Shown here in pieces: positions 6,183 to 7,692 of a stretch of DNA of 7,692 bases. This stretch comes from an uncultured Collinsella sp. (GTDB taxonomy: Bacteria > Actinomycetota > Coriobacteriia > Coriobacteriales > Coriobacteriaceae): positions 1 to 7,692 of the forward strand of contig URMR01000087.1 of assembly GCA_900548935.1 (NCBI GenBank), in the 5' to 3' direction. The notes under the pieces are model-generated. The model saw only the letters and a list, made by a program, of their open reading frames with translations. It was not told where the DNA came from and ran no database searches. The position numbers and the translations under genes are program-made. Each line of letters starts with the position of its first letter. Within the stretch, counting starts at the first letter, position 1.

Positions 6183-6200
6183 AAGCTCTCCATGTGACAA
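6172..6200 (-). promoter_or_regulatory. Sigma-70-type promoter of the Nudix gene
   Basis: The minus strand has -35 TTGTCA (complement of 6195-6200) and -10 TATAGT (complement of 6172-6177) separated by exactly 17 nt. Each hexamer matches the consensus at five of six positions. The predicted start near 6165 gives a leader of about 45 nt to the ATG at 6119. Confidence 0.72.
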
Positions 6201-6221
6201 AAGAACTGCCCCTCTGTCACA
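6193..6221. promoter_or_regulatory. Second inverted repeat in the divergent promoter region
   Basis: TGTGACA (6193-6199) and TGTCACA (6215-6221) are 7-bp inverted arms 15 nt apart. The left arm overlaps the -35 hexamer of the Nudix promoter. It is followed directly by a third small palindrome, ACTCT-gtt-AGAGT (6221-6233). Both lie between the Nudix promoter and the transporter start and could be regulator half-sites. No clear plus-strand -35/-10 pair for the transporter was found here. Confidence 0.4.
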
Positions 6222-6280
6222 CTCTGTTAGAGTTGCAGGAAGTGAATCCCGCTCATTCATGCGACATTGGAGTGACAACC

Positions 6281-7516
6281 TTGACCGCCGCAACCACGCC
6301 TAAAAGTAAGCCAACCGCCGCCGCGCTCTCCCCCGCGCGCACCAAGCTCTGCCTGGCGCTGCTCGTGCTGTTGGGATTCTCGCTCGGCTGCTCCGAGTTC
6401 GTGGTCATCGGCATCGAGAGCGACCTGGCGACGGAACTCGGCATCTCGCTTGCCACCGCGGGCCAGCTCATCAGCGTGTTTGCGCTCGTCTACGCCATCG
6501 CGACGCCGGTGCTTGCGCTCAGCACGGGCCGCTTCCGCCGCTACCAGCTGCTCGTGTGCTATAGCATCGTCTTTGTGCTCGGCAATTTGGTTATGGCGCT
6601 AGCACCTAACTTCCAAGCGCTCTTTATCTCGCGCATTGTCCTGGGCTCCGTCTCGGGCGCACTGCTCGCCGTGGGTGTGACGTACATCCCCGAGCTGCTG
6701 TCCCCGCAGCAAACTTCGCTTGCCATCTCGGTGGTATATGGTGCGTTTTCCGTGGCGATGGTCTTTGTCACTTCGATTGGCAAGTTTGTGGCCGACACGC
6801 TCGACTGGCACGCTGCCATGTACGGCACGCTGGCCTTTGCCGTTTTGATCTGCAGCGCGCTCGTGGTGTTTATGCCCCGCGCCGGGCAGACCGATGAGCC
6901 CGCCACCTTCCGCGAGCAGGCGGGGCTGCTACGCGAGCCGAGCATCATCACCGGCATGCTCATCTTCTTGTTTGGCGTGGGCTCGGTCTATGTGTTCTAC
7001 GGCTACGTGACGCCTTATCTTGAGCAGGTGCTGGGCATGGGCACCGTTCAGGCGAGCACCACGCTTATGGCCTACGGCGTGTTCTGCCTGATCTCGAACA
7101 TCCTGGGCGGGTGGATCGATGCGCGCTTTGGCATGAAGGCACTGCTGGTTACGTTTGTGCTGCAGGCTGCGGCGTTACTCGGGCTGTTTGCTGTGGGCGG
7201 CACCATGCCGCTCGCGCTGGTCTTTGTCTTTAGCTTGGCGCTGCTCATGTACCTGTTCTCAGTGTCGTGCATCACACACTTTATGGACGTGGCACGCAGC
7301 CGCCACCCCAAGTCGATGGTACTCGCAAGTTCGGTCGAGCCCATGGCGTTTAACGTCGGCATCTCGTTTGGCACCGCAGTGGGCGGCGCCGTGGTAAGCA
7401 GCATTGGCATTGCGCACGTGGGCGCCGTGGGCGCCGCGTTCTCGCTTGTAGCCTGGGCGCTCACGCTGGTGACGATTAGGTTGGCCCGCTGGGAGCGCAG
7501 GCGAGCGAGGGTGTAG
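6281..7516 (+). CDS. MFS transporter, DHA1 efflux type (AraJ/PbuE-like)
   Basis: This is a 411-residue, probably 12-helix inner-membrane secondary transporter. TM1 contains FSLGCSEFVVIGIESDLATELGIS (33-56), the wording of DHA1 drug and sugar efflux proteins with an acidic residue in the first helix (Glu39). A short motif-A-like loop TGRFRRYQLL (82-91) follows TM2, and a charged central loop (PRAGQTDEPATFREQ) separates the two six-helix halves. The length is normal for the family. TTG at 6281 is preferred because GGAG (6269-6272) lies 8 nt upstream; GTG at 6272 would sit on that site, and there is no ATG in the first 100 codons. Upstream in-frame ATGs fall within or against the Nudix gene. The gene is divergent from the Nudix gene and may share its control region. 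The substrate is unknown. The following gene starts 57 nt downstream with no terminator between. Confidence 0.9.
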   Translation: MTAATTPKSKPTAAALSPARTKLCLALLVLLGFSLGCSEFVVIGIESDLATELGISLATAGQLISVFALVYAIATPVLALSTGRFRRYQLLVCYSIVFVLGNLVMALAPNFQALFISRIVLGSVSGALLAVGVTYIPELLSPQQTSLAISVVYGAFSVAMVFVTSIGKFVADTLDWHAAMYGTLAFAVLICSALVVFMPRAGQTDEPATFREQAGLLREPSIITGMLIFLFGVGSVYVFYGYVTPYLEQVLGMGTVQASTTLMAYGVFCLISNILGGWIDARFGMKALLVTFVLQAAALLGLFAVGGTMPLALVFVFSLALLMYLFSVSCITHFMDVARSRHPKSMVLASSVEPMAFNVGISFGTAVGGAVVSSIGIAHVGAVGAAFSLVAWALTLVTIRLARWERRRARV

Positions 7517-7573
7517 GCGTAAGCGTAGATGCGATACTCGAGCTCGATGATGGCGATTGAAAGGAAACCGCAT

Positions 7574-7692
7574 ATGCAACGTGTACTGTTTATCTGTCAT
7601 GGGAACATCTGCCGCTCGACGATGGCCGAGTCGGTGTTTACCGAGCTCGTGCGCCGCGCTGGGCGCGCGGGCGAGTTTGTCATTGATTCCGC
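7574..7692 (+). CDS. Low-molecular-weight protein tyrosine phosphatase, N-terminal part (truncated by window edge)
   Basis: Thirty-nine codons are visible before the window ends. The protein opens MQRVLFICHGNICRST, which contains the family P-loop C-X5-R-S (Cys8, Arg14, Ser15) right after the first beta strand, exactly where LMW-PTPs carry it. Cys8 would be the nucleophile and Arg14 would bind the phosphate. Residue 16 is Thr where Pro is common. The general-acid Asp near the C-terminus is outside the window. The ATG at 7574 has AAAGGA 8 nt upstream. Such enzymes act in the cytoplasm on phosphotyrosine proteins, and some control bacterial tyrosine kinases. The gene follows the MFS transporter on the same strand and may be co-transcribed, but no functional link is apparent. 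Confidence 0.93.
   Translation, partial: MQRVLFICHGNICRSTMAESVFTELVRRAGRAGEFVIDS

Noticed and set aside
6193..6221. CRP-type site (TGTGA...TCACA)
   Set aside because: The half-sites are separated by far more than the 6 nt of a CRP site, so only a generic inverted repeat is reported.
7517..7573. Terminator or promoter between the MFS and phosphatase genes
   Set aside because: The 57-nt spacer has no stem followed by T residues and no paired -35/-10 hexamers; only the ribosome binding site is clear.

Overview
The window is high-GC bacterial DNA with eight protein-coding genes. Six lie on the minus strand (1-6119) and two on the plus strand (6281-7692). GC content, frequent GTG/TTG-type contexts, strong AGGAGG-like ribosome binding sites, a Tat-type lipoprotein transporter component and a type I IPP-isomerase-like Nudix protein point to an actinobacterium. 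My best guess is a gut Coriobacteriia member such as Collinsella; this is an inference from composition and gene style, not a database match.

Region 1 (1-3192, minus strand, read from 3192 down to 1) is a probable operon for uptake and processing of amino acids or short peptide-derived compounds. It encodes, in order, a Tat-exported solute-binding lipoprotein, an unusually long permease, a GlnQ-type ATPase and the start of an M20-family metallopeptidase. The first three are spaced 9 and 22 nt apart, and the stop codon of the binding protein merges with the permease ribosome binding site. The peptidase follows 72 nt later, after a small GC-rich stem-loop.

Region 2 (3193-5295, minus strand) carries an acidic single-pass membrane protein of unknown function and a LacX/GalM-like aldose epimerase 79 nt downstream of it. 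The epimerase is followed by a strong terminator hairpin. This hairpin is the core of a 99-bp element (3331-3429) that is symmetric about one centre, including two equal 13-nt spacers, so it looks like a degenerate long palindrome rather than an ordinary terminator.

Region 3 (5296-6280) holds a second, unrelated long inverted repeat (perfect 18-bp arms, 29-nt loop) and then a Nudix protein of the isopentenyl-diphosphate isomerase type. All of its metal ligands are present, but the catalytic cysteine position is occupied by alanine. Its promoter is clear (TTGTCA, 17 nt, TATAGT), and an 8+8 bp dyad covers the -10 box, so a repressor is likely.

Region 4 (6281-7692, plus strand) is divergent from the Nudix gene. 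It encodes a 411-residue MFS drug/sugar efflux-type transporter with a probable TTG start, and then the first 39 codons of a low-molecular-weight protein tyrosine phosphatase.

I see no tRNA, rRNA, CRISPR array, IS element or phage gene. I do not see a convincing new multi-gene system. The observations most worth following are the two palindromic elements, the altered IPP-isomerase active site, the permease with an extra membrane domain and the uncharacterised membrane protein.
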